From the IMG/VR virus record IMGVR_UViG_3300035180_002574, positions 62,001-126,000 of that record: 64,000 bases of DNA. One strand, given 5' to 3'. A program made the translations under genes and the position numbers. The notes under the pieces were generated by a model. It was given only the letters and a program-made list of their open reading frames with translations. It searched no databases and was not told where the DNA came from. The stretch is from a virus. This document shows, piece after piece, positions 26,001 to 36,501 of the stretch; position 1 is the stretch's first letter, and every line of letters starts with the position of its first letter.

Positions 26001-29000
26001 AGAAAATCTTCCATTAGTAATTGAAAGAGGCATCACAGAAGATAAAGTCAATGATTGTCCACTTATTGATGATATGGTATATCCTGACGGAGAGAATCCA
26101 GTCTCATCAATAAATATGGTATCGCCTGAAGAAATATTATATGCGCTAAAATTAATGGATGAAGTTACTACTGAGCTTCCAACAGAGGTTACTAAATCTA
26201 CAGAACCTACAATATCTGCCGTGATTAATCCAACTATTTCTTCTGGATCAACCGTTCTATATTTTTCATGAAGAAATGGCGATAAGTTTTGACCATATTT
26301 AATGATATTGGGGACTTCAAATCCATCGATAAATAAGTGCATTTCATCTTTATTATTTATAGTATTAAGCTTCCAAGAAGCTGCAACAAAGTGAGGATCA
26401 CCTATTTTCCAAGCAGAAACATCTGCACTTATATGATAAGATGATTGGTCTTTATCATATACTCTAAAGTTTAAATAACCACTAACATCTTTATAGATAG
26501 ACAATCTTGATTTTGATTTATCTTGACCAAAATCTAATAAATAATGTTCGACATCAGCAATGAAGGTTATTCCTTCATTTATCAATGGAATGCTATTTAT
26601 TGTAAGCGTCACTCCACTAGTTGTGGTTAATATGTGTACATTGGGAGGGGTTGGAAGATTAAAGCTTTTAGAGTCATAAATTTTGCCATCAGTATTTATT
26701 TTGATTTTATAATTTCCGGCAGTAGTAACATATCCGTCTAAAACTTCAATAAACCATCTATTAAATAACCCAGATGGATCTTTATCATAATAAATGAATA
26801 CTCCATCTTTATTTGTATTCGGTTTCCCGAAAGAAACAGATTCCTTACTAATAGAGAAAATATTTGAATTTGGATGAGCTTCTTCTGATCCAATAAAAAT
26901 TTGTAATGGATTTATTGGTAAATTGTTTCTAATGATATTGAAAGTTAGAGAGGCATCATTATCCAGTCCATTCCATTGTGGAATTATCCATTCTTCAAAA
27001 GTGCCCTCTTCTATCCTTATATTAGAATTAACTGGGAATTGTATGGACTGAGAATTGGAATTAACTAATACTCCGTTTCCAAATTTACCAGGCACCAACT
27101 CAAATGATCCGTTTGTAGTAATTTGCTCGGGAGTTAATAAACTTGTGCCCAATGTCCAACCTTGGAAGACAGATTCAGAAATAACTGGTTCTATGTGAGA
27201 TATGGTTTGCCCAATATTTTTCATAGCAGTTATGGTTGGACCTTTAATAAAGGAAGATAGTGCTGCATATAATGCATCACGATATCTCTCTCTATCAAAA
27301 TCAATATCAAAATTAGTTAGTTGTGGTATGTTTATTAGAGTCCCAAAGTTTTTTAATAAAGCATCTCTTAAGGCGCCAACCTTATATGATACATAATATG
27401 TTGTTCCAGCAGGAAGATTCTTGTTCTTTCTAAAATCTATTACGTTATCTCCGTATTCATAACTTACAATAATTTCATCCGCAACATATGTATAATCAAC
27501 AAACAAATCTCCTCGATTATAATCTACAATCACGCGAGATAGGTTATTGATTGTAAAACTGTAAACTACCGATACCAGGTCTCCAACATTTGGAGAGTTA
27601 ACGCCAGATAACACTAACTTAACTGATTCTCCGGGGACGATGACGCCAGAATTATCCCATAACTGAGCGGAATCTGAAGTTCTAACAACAGAAACTGAAT
27701 ATGTGATGTTTGGAGATAATGAAGTGAAATTTTCATTCAATACTATGAAATAATTTGTCCCGTCGTATGCTACTACATCAAATGATTGTTTTGTTATTGT
27801 GCCTACGGAGATATTAAATCCACTACTCGTGCTACTGACAGAAAAATTTATAGGATGAAGATTATTTAACAGATCCTGATATTCATATAATCCTCTTACA
27901 GATTTTATCTGGTTAGTAATCCCAGCTATAAATCCTGAATCTAAGAAAACTCCGACATTAGAATTATACAATTGATAATTTGTGGTGCTATTATTTAACG
28001 TCAATTCATCACTATATTCCAATACTTCTGGAATTATTTGACCTTCATCAAAAGAGGTATAAGAAAAAGACTTATTTTTATTTGACAGCGCATTAATGCG
28101 ATAGAAAATATCTTCTACGCTAATTATATGCGCAGATTTTGGAACAATAATATCATTTTTGTATGATATTGTTCCAATATCCGATCCCTGTGTACTAGAT
28201 ACTGCACAGTACACTATTCCATTAGAATAATCAATCATATAATCGCCAACATCGACTAATCTATTGATGTTGCTTGATTCGTTCTGATCTCTATCAAACC
28301 ATCTTTCAGACTTAAATACATTAGAGTAAGAGAAAAATACGCTTGTATTAAATGCAAATCCAATTGTATCTTCAGAGGCTGATACTATTGTGTTATTCTT
28401 CAATAATATTTTAAATATCTTTGTAGAGGATAGGTTTACTAGTGTAGAATTAACAAATAATACTTCATTGACCACATCATTAAATGAAGCTCTTTCTCCT
28501 GTTGTAGATTTTATATTTGGAGGATTGTGATAAGAGTAATAAATTTTATTATCATTCCATCTTGTTAGCGAATATATTTCTCCAGTTGTTTCATTATATA
28601 TTCTGAAAACGTTAGTGATCGGTGATTTAGCGGTTTTGAAAGCATTAAGAGCAACTTGATTGTTACCAACTCTTTCGGTTAAAATTTCCGTATGTAATGC
28701 GGCACTATAATCCGTGTCAGGAACAAGCACTCGTTCATAATTAAATTCAATAGTGCCCGGGAAATCTAATAAACTTCCTAAAGGAAGCGCAACTATTTCT
28801 TTTAAATCAGAGTCATAGACAAAATCTATTTCGGACTTATAATTAAACTTATAATTATAAGTAGCAACCGGAGGGAAAGGTCCAGTTCCATCTCTAGAGA
28901 TATCTGAGCCATATACGTACACAGTGCCAGTGGCATAATCAATAGAATATTGCCCAGGCATTGCTGGTAAAGAATTAATTCTAAACGGTATTTCTGTTGC

Positions 29001-30179
29001 AAAAGCCGAATGAGATAGTGTGGGATTATTGGCGTCTGTAAAAATTACTCCGCCAATGGTAGATATAGCCCCAGAAGAATCAATGATTGGTGCATGTTGC
29101 AAATTGAATATGTTAATGATTGGAGGCAATACTTCACGTATAGATTTTAGATCTGTATATACCTGAACTGAAGTATCATCAATTACTCTTCCCAAATCTT
29201 TAGATTCATACTTAGCTTCTACTCTAACAAGCGAATGAATCGAAAAGTTTGAGTCTTGTAAAATCCTATCATTCAATTTTATTTGATTATCACCTAGTGT
29301 TACATAAGTAGAGGCGTAGCTTTGATCATATCTTGAATTATTTATTTGATAACCAAGCGCATTAATATCATACACATATTCTGGAACAAGAGCTGATTGC
29401 ACAAATGTTAAACTTACCAATTTAGTAACCGGCTGATTACTAAGGTTCAATATTAAATTATTAATATTGAATTTGCCAAGCTCGTCCACCGAATCAATTG
29501 ATAATACTTCTGTATTTACTTGTTTTTGCAGGGTGACTGGAGATGACCCAAAGAAATCGTAGCTATCAGTTAGAGTAACTTTTGCTTGTGTTGGAGAAGT
29601 ACCCACTCTAATTATTTCATAAGCACTTTCTTCATTTAATCTATCAAAAGGACCATCACTACGAATTTTTTGCTCGTCTATTATAGTATGAGTAAGATAA
29701 TTTTCATTTACACTTTGCTTAATATCATAAAGTGCTTTTGATAGAACGGTTGATAACGCATTTAGATATTTACTAACTAATGTGTTGGGATCATCAAAAT
29801 TATAAATATTATCATGAAAATATGATTTTAAATAGTTGGAAACTGGATTATCTGATTCAAGCGGACCGTTTATTAAATACTTATTAGAGATCCCATCTTC
29901 AACAATTATTGCATCACCATTTATAGAAGTAAACTTATGATTCGTTAAAGAAATAAACTCTAAGTTATAAACTGCAAATGGGGTCAGTGGCTGACAAGTT
30001 ATAGATAATGTTGCTCCCAATATTTTTAATTGCAATACTTCTGGTATTGGAGTATTGAGCCCATCAGGATTTATCTTAACATTGGATGTTACCAAATTAG
30101 TAGTTAATGATGATGTAAAAACAACATCAATAGTGGTACTACTAGTTACATCTACGCTGACTATTCTTAGATTTTGCAT
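23079..30179 (-). CDS. Giant baseplate/fibre protein with LamG-like domains
   Basis: This 2366-residue virion protein follows the J-like baseplate gene (one-base overlap). It is mostly beta structure. Two concanavalin/LamG-like domains are recognisable at about 1056-1300 and 1948-2266 by the repeated pattern GTFEEW or GTIEFW, SIYKD, then DEMHLFIDGFE or DEMRLFVDGYE. Between them (about 1330-1500) are tandem beta modules of the form NFS...GDTIFI...ISGQSLTL. These domains often bind carbohydrate. The length is exceptional for a single phage tail protein. It is probably a peripheral baseplate component or long fibre; the N-terminal ~150 residues are probably the baseplate-attachment part. Confidence 0.7.
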   Translation of the reverse strand: MQNLRIVSVDVTSSTTIDVVFTSSLTTNLVTSNVKINPDGLNTPIPEVLQLKILGATLSITCQPLTPFAVYNLEFISLTNHKFTSINGDAIIVEDGISNKYLINGPLESDNPVSNYLKSYFHDNIYNFDDPNTLVSKYLNALSTVLSKALYDIKQSVNENYLTHTIIDEQKIRSDGPFDRLNEESAYEIIRVGTSPTQAKVTLTDSYDFFGSSPVTLQKQVNTEVLSIDSVDELGKFNINNLILNLSNQPVTKLVSLTFVQSALVPEYVYDINALGYQINNSRYDQSYASTYVTLGDNQIKLNDRILQDSNFSIHSLVRVEAKYESKDLGRVIDDTSVQVYTDLKSIREVLPPIINIFNLQHAPIIDSSGAISTIGGVIFTDANNPTLSHSAFATEIPFRINSLPAMPGQYSIDYATGTVYVYGSDISRDGTGPFPPVATYNYKFNYKSEIDFVYDSDLKEIVALPLGSLLDFPGTIEFNYERVLVPDTDYSAALHTEILTERVGNNQVALNAFKTAKSPITNVFRIYNETTGEIYSLTRWNDNKIYYSYHNPPNIKSTTGERASFNDVVNEVLFVNSTLVNLSSTKIFKILLKNNTIVSASEDTIGFAFNTSVFFSYSNVFKSERWFDRDQNESSNINRLVDVGDYMIDYSNGIVYCAVSSTQGSDIGTISYKNDIIVPKSAHIISVEDIFYRINALSNKNKSFSYTSFDEGQIIPEVLEYSDELTLNNSTTNYQLYNSNVGVFLDSGFIAGITNQIKSVRGLYEYQDLLNNLHPINFSVSSTSSGFNISVGTITKQSFDVVAYDGTNYFIVLNENFTSLSPNITYSVSVVRTSDSAQLWDNSGVIVPGESVKLVLSGVNSPNVGDLVSVVYSFTINNLSRVIVDYNRGDLFVDYTYVADEIIVSYEYGDNVIDFRKNKNLPAGTTYYVSYKVGALRDALLKNFGTLINIPQLTNFDIDFDRERYRDALYAALSSFIKGPTITAMKNIGQTISHIEPVISESVFQGWTLGTSLLTPEQITTNGSFELVPGKFGNGVLVNSNSQSIQFPVNSNIRIEEGTFEEWIIPQWNGLDNDASLTFNIIRNNLPINPLQIFIGSEEAHPNSNIFSISKESVSFGKPNTNKDGVFIYYDKDPSGLFNRWFIEVLDGYVTTAGNYKIKINTDGKIYDSKSFNLPTPPNVHILTTTSGVTLTINSIPLINEGITFIADVEHYLLDFGQDKSKSRLSIYKDVSGYLNFRVYDKDQSSYHISADVSAWKIGDPHFVAASWKLNTINNKDEMHLFIDGFEVPNIIKYGQNLSPFLHEKYRTVDPEEIVGLITADIVGSVDLVTSVGSSVVTSSINFSAYNISSGDTIFIDETGFSPSGYTISSISGQSLTLSSVMPLSITNGRFSVNRTAINVSSEIDIATNITVSTISSALNNNDLFTVAGTNVVTSSGTNFSTNNVLPGYSLRIDAPGLQKIFTIVQVSGTSLTLLDNVTLSLSNATYHIYPNTEKEIPGMRAVRPSYSVSKDVNNNNLLVLSNNIYANDLVILRTLGLNFRKIKRQYYVWADGYENVLMTRMPAPISLDAVNINKIILPPTLISSSNSTYSGGVFYSDNLPASQPISSTTGRTLSATINGSNTDFSTPVHVTIHGIVGATTVTETILFTNYGTLNFANSYSYVNYISVIAKPINVLRGALSVTIKEKYPVTHNESSLIYPTIQYSYVINAGYDLYSSGSAQVSDNSKLFSEFVNGNYLFITSPGAAAGYYKITGVSADRKSLYLDRNVPVFINGVYQILNVSSYRSGLQNGFFTLEQANAPGKPFYLSAGFYDIEYFTYTSIRMNPQNNTRAHLGHDMFGNNNANCVIDETYLYSTMLTDTRVGETIPANQKSITKNFNSLKTVAKDSNTLMMLDFETFPFVNQADHYVRVGEIKNQFESSLAVNDNFGNSLVLLDEPIIVSNDGILDTRKEGTIEFWTSPLFDTGNDPNNRFYFDAYGAVTETVTSINNVSVKISSPAGKILKVVLAAGDPTLDYFAGGNLEIDTQNAIQEEGTSITNSMVVVSKPALQIISVKIVGDFSEKDYFGSGSIGDDRKTIYLGNTLPQNTLLLEVTYQPIENKNKLNSQIIRLGRKLPSQNSVVKVTYLPKGIQGDRISIYKDEFGYINFGVSASGKDFVVRAPTRWVKGTWHRVKASYKFNGGLGQDEMRLFVDGYEYTASVFGSSLLFGDFPILFGSSTTGDGYVITDNIRFKDPINQLVIGAQYNQSYPVFSLLDNFRISNISRPLYAPYGESIDVNYSSNIDMNFPVTPDLYTTYLLDFSESVVKVNDFTTLKNSANGNFDFSINILDSFGIVNSSTKVQEVLEKLIKTLKPANSRVFIQYTR

Positions 30180-33100
30180 TATCTGGTCTCGGTGTTAACG
30201 ATTATTGTATTTGGAGCAAGGTACTCGTCACCTTGAGCTTGGACACTTAATACCTGTCCAGCAACTCCGGTCTTGTTAAAATAAACTATTCTTGCTCTAG
30301 CCACTCCCTGAACTGATTGAGCGACGTTAATTAATGTAGGATTATCTATAATAGTGCCCATTTGAGAGGTTGTCATGGCAGTTATTAATTTATCTTTAAC
30401 AGATTGCACTACGGATGTTGCTGAATTCTTAAAACTATCAGTAAGAACTATGTTCAAAGTTAGATCCAGCAAAACTTGCTTTGCGCCCCTGACTATAACA
30501 TCAGCATTTATCGGTCTATTATTTTCTATTGCAAAAGTGACGGCAGAAATTAACTGATTATAATTAAACCTTATAGATATTCTTTCATTTTGTTTCGGCG
30601 CAAGATATCTATAGAACACAGTATATCTTGAACCTAAACTTGGCTGATTAAATGCGGTTAATGTTATCTTAGTAGCTTGTGATGTTTTGAATCCGCTAGA
30701 CACATAAACTCTATTAACTAAAACAAACTTTTTATTGCTATAAAGGGCGCCATTACGAGTATAAGATAAACTTTCACTGTCATTATCAGTTACATAATAA
30801 AAAGTAACTCTTAATTTATCTCCAATTTTAGGCAAATTAACTATATCAGTATTTAAAGTATTATTTACAGTATTTGGTAAAATAAAATCAAAAGATGTTA
30901 ATGTGCTATCTGATAATTCTTCATTTAAGTACAATAAATTATTTTGTACTTTTGTATTTTTAACATCATACGTTGCAGTGACCTCAAGCACTTCGTCGCT
31001 ATTAGCACTAACCGTTACTACTTTTTCTAATTTAGCAATTTTGGCAAGTCTAATATTGGAAGGAATTGTGGCGGCAGAGTTCAATCCTAATGATTTCCTT
31101 ACTGCCTCAGCAAGATTAAGTTTCAAACCCGTATTTGTTGCCGTGAAAACTACATCAGTGCCTTTGGCAATTGTGGTTCCAGCAATTGTTATTACCCCCG
31201 TATTTACTGTTTGATCGGTGGTGGTAGAAATCAGTCTTGCAGACCCCTTGCGCAAATTGTTGATGTTAAAAATCATTACATAAACTAAATCATTCGGTAA
31301 AGCAGCGGCTCCAGCCGGTAACAATAACTTATTATTTACAATATCTATTGTTCCATTATAATTCCAAACCTCTTTTCCATCTATTACTCTTAAAATACAT
31401 ACTTGATCTTGGGTAATATGATCTAAAATATTTTTTATTGTTATAATGTTCGTGAATGGATTATATGCAATGATATCATAAACGCCATTATTATTTGGAT
31501 CATTGGCTTGAGAAATCTGTATTTTCTTTCCAAGAATATCATTAAGAGTATTGAAGTTTGTACTTAAGCTAGTAATGCTTCCAACACCATTAGATACGCT
31601 CATATATCCATCTGTTACCGAAAACAACGAAATATTGGTGTTTGGTTCAATTATTTTGAAATTCAGTCCTGAAAGCTGATTCGTTAAATAATTAATAGGC
31701 ACATAAAGCCTTTTAGTAGTTGGATCTTGAAGCAAATTATTTAACTTAGTAGACAACATTTGGTTGCCAAAACTAAATGGCTGAAATCTTCTCACATCCT
31801 GAGCATAATAAATTACCAATACCCTATCATTAACCGCAGGTGAATTAAATCCGCTCAATATAAGATGATAATTTCCACTAATGCCAGTGGTTATGCTACC
31901 AACATTATCGCTATTCCATAATAATTTTCCATCAGTTAATCTAACAATAGCCACAACTGATGAAGGAGCGAAGATAAAGTCATTTGCCACTAATGAGGTT
32001 TCTACATAATATTGATTGCTTAAATTCTTTTGAACAATCAAATTTTCGCGGCGCGAAATATTAGATATACTGAAATTAGTAAATCCATTATTATTAGATA
32101 ATGAAAATCCATTACCAGCCCTACTAATTGGTATGCTAGTTATTGCGGAGGAAACTAAATCAGTAACTGAAGCAATATATGTGGCAAGTAATACAATACT
32201 ATTTGCTGATGTGTGTATAGAAGAAGACGGAATGGTAATTTGAGTTCCATTACTACTACCAACTCCACTTACATTATTGAAAACATCTGTATTGTTTATT
32301 ATTGCTGTGGCGTAATCTCCTGCCACAGCAGTCGTATCACTTGGAAGTATAATGGTAACATTATATAAGACATTAATTCCCACAACATTTGTATTGTTAG
32401 TAAATGATCCGTCATTTTGTGCAGTAACATATATTTCTGAGTTGGAATTTTTTAAAGTGACTGATTTGATAGAAGTTGCAGGGAAAGCGAGATTATTTAA
32501 AGTTACCGACAATCTATTTACAAATATTCCGGAAGTTACTTTCACTACTGGAGCATCTACCTCTACAAACTGTTCTATTGAGACCACAGAATTAATGTTG
32601 TGAGAAGCCGTACCGACAAAAAAGTTCCCTCCACTGTTGGTAAATAAAATTCTTTCATTCTTAATTGATGAAGAGTATCCCCAATCTACGCTATCATTAA
32701 CTGTTCTTGGATTATAAGTATGTGTCAATCCATCATAATCTGCATATTGATCATAATCAACAACCCAACTATAATCTACCTGTAATAGGTCACTAGATGT
32801 TGGGAGAGTATTTCCAGAAATTTTTATTCTACCTGTAGTATTGAAAGTTCCGGTTTTATCTGGATTTTGATCTGCAACTAAATATCTTTCTCCCGTATTT
32901 ACATTAATAACTCGTGTTACATTGGTGGCTGGAGTATGAAGTAACTGTATAATAGATCTATCAGACGTTAACTTACTATTCTCGTTTGTTATTGAGATGT
33001 TTTGTGTAACCTTAGGAATCTCTAAAACATCAGAAAAAGTTGTAGAATCTTGACCGTTAAACTGACCTTTTATACGATCTTCATTAAATGAAACATTATT

Positions 33101-34270
33101 ATTTATCCATACGATTTTATCAAATCCCCATGGGCTTCCAGAATAAACTCCAGTATCTTTAACTAGATCATAATTACCAGATACTCTGCCAAATGAATCA
33201 ACGGATTTTGGTGCAAAATTACCGCCACTCAATGATCCGGTTACTTCTAAGATTTCATTAACTGGTTGAGAAGGCAATACGCCGTTTGCAATATTTTCAA
33301 CCCTTCTCTTATTTATTGTTTTCCCGGAGTCTCCAGGAATTTGTCCAAGAACAACATCATTTTTGGAGTTAGTTGGGTCGTTATTATTACTTTTATCTAT
33401 GTATATATATGAATCTGAATCTTCAACTAACGTTGAGCCCAGTGCTACGATATCTACTTTACCGCCAGACCCTTCCGATACAATAATTAATGAGCCATCG
33501 GCATTCTGTTTGGTAACAGTGCCATCTCTGGTCATAAGCGGGTTGCCGGGCTCAATAACAGCTACATCAGAGACCCCGGAAACACTCAAAGCAACATTCA
33601 AATAACCCAATGCTGTACCAACACTTGAACCGTTGAAAGACGCTAGTATTCTGTTTCGGAAATTAACATCGCTTTCTTGATCCACACCACCAGTAAATCC
33701 ATTGATGTTGGTAACATTTGAAACACCACTAATAGAAGTCCTAGATAATGCATATTTCCCGATATTACCAATTGAACCCGGACTACTTGCGATGACTGTT
33801 ATTTCTACAGCATATTGATCTGATATTCCAGCGAAATCTAGTTGGTCCCTATATTTAGCAGCTACTGATTTGTAAAAGTTTATTGAATTTGGATCAACGG
33901 TAGCTCCGTTAGCTACTTTAAAGGTAAAATTGTTATTGGCGTAAACTATATCACCCTTATTAATTGGAATGGTGGCGTTTATACTAGAAAACGTCATTAA
34001 AGCAACTCCGCTAGAAGACGCTGCCGACTTTCTAATAACTCCAAAATTCCTTGCCAACTTATCGAGATCGGAACCAACCACTAAACGCAATGATTGCTTG
34101 TTTGATGAGTCAGACAACTGATCATATAATAAAGCTACCTGAGATGCAACTCCATCAATCATCAAATCTCTAGCTACAGTTCCAGGCTTAGTATCTAAAT
34201 CTGGCTGATTTATTTTATAAAAGTCTAACAGACTATTAATAATTTCGTTTACGCTACGAATTGTTACCAT
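30179..34270 (-). CDS. Baseplate J-like (wedge) protein with large insertion
   Basis: This is a predicted baseplate wedge subunit of the phage Mu/P2 gpJ and T4 gp6 group. The N-terminal ~250 residues carry the family layout: RSVNEIINSLLDFYKI, a helical ARDLMIDGVASQVALLYD, and FTGGVDQESDVNFRNRIL. A typical C-terminal segment (NADVIVRGAKQVLLDLTL) closes the protein. Between them about 900 residues of beta-rich sequence are inserted, making the protein 1363 residues instead of the usual 300-650. One inserted block (about 890-950) closely resembles a block in the sheath protein. It follows the gp25-like wedge gene, the usual order in contractile tails. Confidence 0.85.
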   Translation of the reverse strand: MVTIRSVNEIINSLLDFYKINQPDLDTKPGTVARDLMIDGVASQVALLYDQLSDSSNKQSLRLVVGSDLDKLARNFGVIRKSAASSSGVALMTFSSINATIPINKGDIVYANNNFTFKVANGATVDPNSINFYKSVAAKYRDQLDFAGISDQYAVEITVIASSPGSIGNIGKYALSRTSISGVSNVTNINGFTGGVDQESDVNFRNRILASFNGSSVGTALGYLNVALSVSGVSDVAVIEPGNPLMTRDGTVTKQNADGSLIIVSEGSGGKVDIVALGSTLVEDSDSYIYIDKSNNNDPTNSKNDVVLGQIPGDSGKTINKRRVENIANGVLPSQPVNEILEVTGSLSGGNFAPKSVDSFGRVSGNYDLVKDTGVYSGSPWGFDKIVWINNNVSFNEDRIKGQFNGQDSTTFSDVLEIPKVTQNISITNENSKLTSDRSIIQLLHTPATNVTRVINVNTGERYLVADQNPDKTGTFNTTGRIKISGNTLPTSSDLLQVDYSWVVDYDQYADYDGLTHTYNPRTVNDSVDWGYSSSIKNERILFTNSGGNFFVGTASHNINSVVSIEQFVEVDAPVVKVTSGIFVNRLSVTLNNLAFPATSIKSVTLKNSNSEIYVTAQNDGSFTNNTNVVGINVLYNVTIILPSDTTAVAGDYATAIINNTDVFNNVSGVGSSNGTQITIPSSSIHTSANSIVLLATYIASVTDLVSSAITSIPISRAGNGFSLSNNNGFTNFSISNISRRENLIVQKNLSNQYYVETSLVANDFIFAPSSVVAIVRLTDGKLLWNSDNVGSITTGISGNYHLILSGFNSPAVNDRVLVIYYAQDVRRFQPFSFGNQMLSTKLNNLLQDPTTKRLYVPINYLTNQLSGLNFKIIEPNTNISLFSVTDGYMSVSNGVGSITSLSTNFNTLNDILGKKIQISQANDPNNNGVYDIIAYNPFTNIITIKNILDHITQDQVCILRVIDGKEVWNYNGTIDIVNNKLLLPAGAAALPNDLVYVMIFNINNLRKGSARLISTTTDQTVNTGVITIAGTTIAKGTDVVFTATNTGLKLNLAEAVRKSLGLNSAATIPSNIRLAKIAKLEKVVTVSANSDEVLEVTATYDVKNTKVQNNLLYLNEELSDSTLTSFDFILPNTVNNTLNTDIVNLPKIGDKLRVTFYYVTDNDSESLSYTRNGALYSNKKFVLVNRVYVSSGFKTSQATKITLTAFNQPSLGSRYTVFYRYLAPKQNERISIRFNYNQLISAVTFAIENNRPINADVIVRGAKQVLLDLTLNIVLTDSFKNSATSVVQSVKDKLITAMTTSQMGTIIDNPTLINVAQSVQGVARARIVYFNKTGVAGQVLSVQAQGDEYLAPNTIIVNTETR

Positions 34271-34285
34271 GTTTTATCCTTAGAC

Positions 34286-34717
34286 TTATATTGTAGATAC
34301 CCTAAATGCTGTGGTAATTGGTTTAAGACCTTTTGTTAACGCTTTGATTTTTACATCTATAAACCTAGGGTCTATTTGATTCCTATTTACAGATATATCT
34401 AAAATGGCGCTAATTTGTTCATCTGCGCTTACTCTTTGTAGAGATTTTACCTGTAATTCCTGTAGGGATTTAAGATTATCCAAAGCTGTATTTAATTGAG
34501 ATTTAGAAATTTGAATAAGAACCGAAGTATTTTGAGGAGACCCGATAATAGTTCTAGACAAAAAAGAGCCATACCACGGAAACATGGGATTAGACCCAGC
34601 TGTGGTTAAGCACATCTTCAAAATATCTTGAATTAACTTCTCGCTATCTTGAACTGTTCTTAGATCCCCGTCCTGAATAACTAAGTCTCTATTAATAATT
34701 TTGAGATCAAAAGACAT
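34286..34717 (-). CDS. gp25-like baseplate wedge protein
   Basis: This 143-residue protein has the opening and central helices of the GPW/gp25 family of baseplate wedge proteins: MSFDLKIINRDLVIQDG, then SEKLIQDILKMCLTT and MFPWYGSFLSRTIIG. In contractile tails gp25 joins the wedge to the sheath. It lies directly upstream of the J-like protein, as in most myoviruses and R-type tailocins. The T4 name comes from its lysozyme-like fold label; no lytic activity is implied. Confidence 0.85.
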   Translation of the reverse strand: MSFDLKIINRDLVIQDGDLRTVQDSEKLIQDILKMCLTTAGSNPMFPWYGSFLSRTIIGSPQNTSVLIQISKSQLNTALDNLKSLQELQVKSLQRVSADEQISAILDISVNRNQIDPRFIDVKIKALTKGLKPITTAFRVSTI

Positions 34718-34779
34718 CCAACATTCTCCTACTCTTCTGGTATGTCGGATTATTAGATAAACCGGGGATTTATTGGGTA

Positions 34780-36501
34780 TTAAGAACCGGCTACTTGAAT
34801 TTGATCTTGATATAATTTATCCATTAAATTATAGAAATTACAAACATGTTCCATAAAAGAATTTTGCGCTTGCTTGATTGATGCTGGATAGGTGGATGGA
34901 GCTACTAATAACGCTAACTCATCTTTTGTAAATCCCAAAGCATTTTGCATTCTTTCTTGAGCATCCGCATCTAAAAACCCGAGTAGATCACCTTTAGGCA
35001 TAATATACAATGCTCCAGTTATGGCAATTACATCACATAAACCTAAACCACTATACTCTCCCATTATCATTTCAACAATTTGAAGAGATCTTGCCGCCTT
35101 TTCCATAGCTTTAGATCTTTGAGAGGTCAAATAATCTAAATTTTGCTGCGCTAAATCGCCTAGAGCAGTGTTATTATTAGCCCCGAATGTTCCATTAGGT
35201 TTGGTATTTTTCCCAGTATTTAGAACATTAGGACTTCCTTTAGCTTTATTTCCCTCATTAGAATATTTATTCAAAAGATTTTTAACAACAGCCCTCATTA
35301 TTTCGGCGTCTAGTTCTGTAACCAACTCACTATGATTTTGATAAAAATCTTTTGATATAAATACATCGTGAGATTTAGAGCCACCTTCAGGACCAATGGT
35401 ACTTGGAATTGGAACCCAGTAATACAGCCCCTGCACACTTTTAATAACATCCTGAGCTTCTACTAATTTTTCAATCATGACTCTACTTAAATTCAAAAAG
35501 TATGAAAATTGATTCTTTTCTGACATGGTTAAATTATTAGACATATCCATCGCTCTTTGCAACGTATCCTCATCTTTAATAGCATCTAAGGTGGTTGCCA
35601 AATTAACTACGAATTCTTGACTGGACCCCGCATCGGAAGCAAAACTACCTGCAGTAAACCTATTTCTAATTATTGTTTCTAACAATGGCGGATTTAGGAT
35701 TTTTTCATCGGATAACTTAGCGTAGGTCTCATCCGGCACAAAAGGCACAACTATCCTATTTTCTGCTGGAGAAATAGAAAAATCTATTATTGGATCAACC
35801 ATAAATGGTCTAATATAATGCGCCTGCTTTTTCAATATAGCTATGGTTTTATCTCCCGGACCATAACCATCTACATTCGTATAATTTTCCAACCTAATAC
35901 TGTCGTTAGTTCCAACAATAGATTCTAAAACAATATTATATTGTTGGTCTTTTAATTCAAAGTCAAATGCGTCCGCGTTTTGCATATGATCATTAAATTT
36001 CCTAACATTGGTTCCAGACAAAAGTGACAACACTCCGGCATCAATGCTGTTTTGTAAAGAAAATATCCTCATTAGTTCATTAGTATATTTCTCTCTAGCA
36101 AGCGATATCGTGCGGAATTTATCTCCAACATTATTAGCAATGTTAAGTTTCTGCGCATTATTTATAGTTTTCTTTTGCGTTCTGCCAGTAACATCATGTC
36201 CAGGATTATAATAAGAAGTTTGATCCTCCGCTACCACCGGGAATCCAAGTAAACGAAAAAATGCATGGCAACGACTTTCTTGTACTAATAGTTCTGGCTT
36301 AACCGCAGAGTTAATAGTTAAATACTTATCATTATCAAATTTCACTAATTGAGAGATGCTAGAAATATTGACCTTGCTTTTAATCTTATCTATAGATGAA
36401 ATAAAGGCTTGATAGATATCATCTATATTAAAATCATTTACGTCAAAATTTTGAGCATCCAAATAATTAGATTGATTTAGGATATTGTTTATATCAGTCA
36501 T
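34780..36501 (-). CDS. Virion structural protein of unknown function in the baseplate cluster
   Basis: I do not recognise a named family. The 573-residue protein is largely helical, with SRCHAFFRLLGFPVV near residue 77 and a polar, asparagine/glycine-rich stretch at about 425-455 (NTGKNTKPNGTFGANNN). Its position between the multi-helix virion protein and the gp25-like wedge, with a one-base stop/start overlap, argues for a baseplate or tail component. A 62-base gap separates it from the wedge gene; I see no terminator there. Confidence 0.6.
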   Translation of the reverse strand: MTDINNILNQSNYLDAQNFDVNDFNIDDIYQAFISSIDKIKSKVNISSISQLVKFDNDKYLTINSAVKPELLVQESRCHAFFRLLGFPVVAEDQTSYYNPGHDVTGRTQKKTINNAQKLNIANNVGDKFRTISLAREKYTNELMRIFSLQNSIDAGVLSLLSGTNVRKFNDHMQNADAFDFELKDQQYNIVLESIVGTNDSIRLENYTNVDGYGPGDKTIAILKKQAHYIRPFMVDPIIDFSISPAENRIVVPFVPDETYAKLSDEKILNPPLLETIIRNRFTAGSFASDAGSSQEFVVNLATTLDAIKDEDTLQRAMDMSNNLTMSEKNQFSYFLNLSRVMIEKLVEAQDVIKSVQGLYYWVPIPSTIGPEGGSKSHDVFISKDFYQNHSELVTELDAEIMRAVVKNLLNKYSNEGNKAKGSPNVLNTGKNTKPNGTFGANNNTALGDLAQQNLDYLTSQRSKAMEKAARSLQIVEMIMGEYSGLGLCDVIAITGALYIMPKGDLLGFLDADAQERMQNALGFTKDELALLVAPSTYPASIKQAQNSFMEHVCNFYNLMDKLYQDQIQVAGS

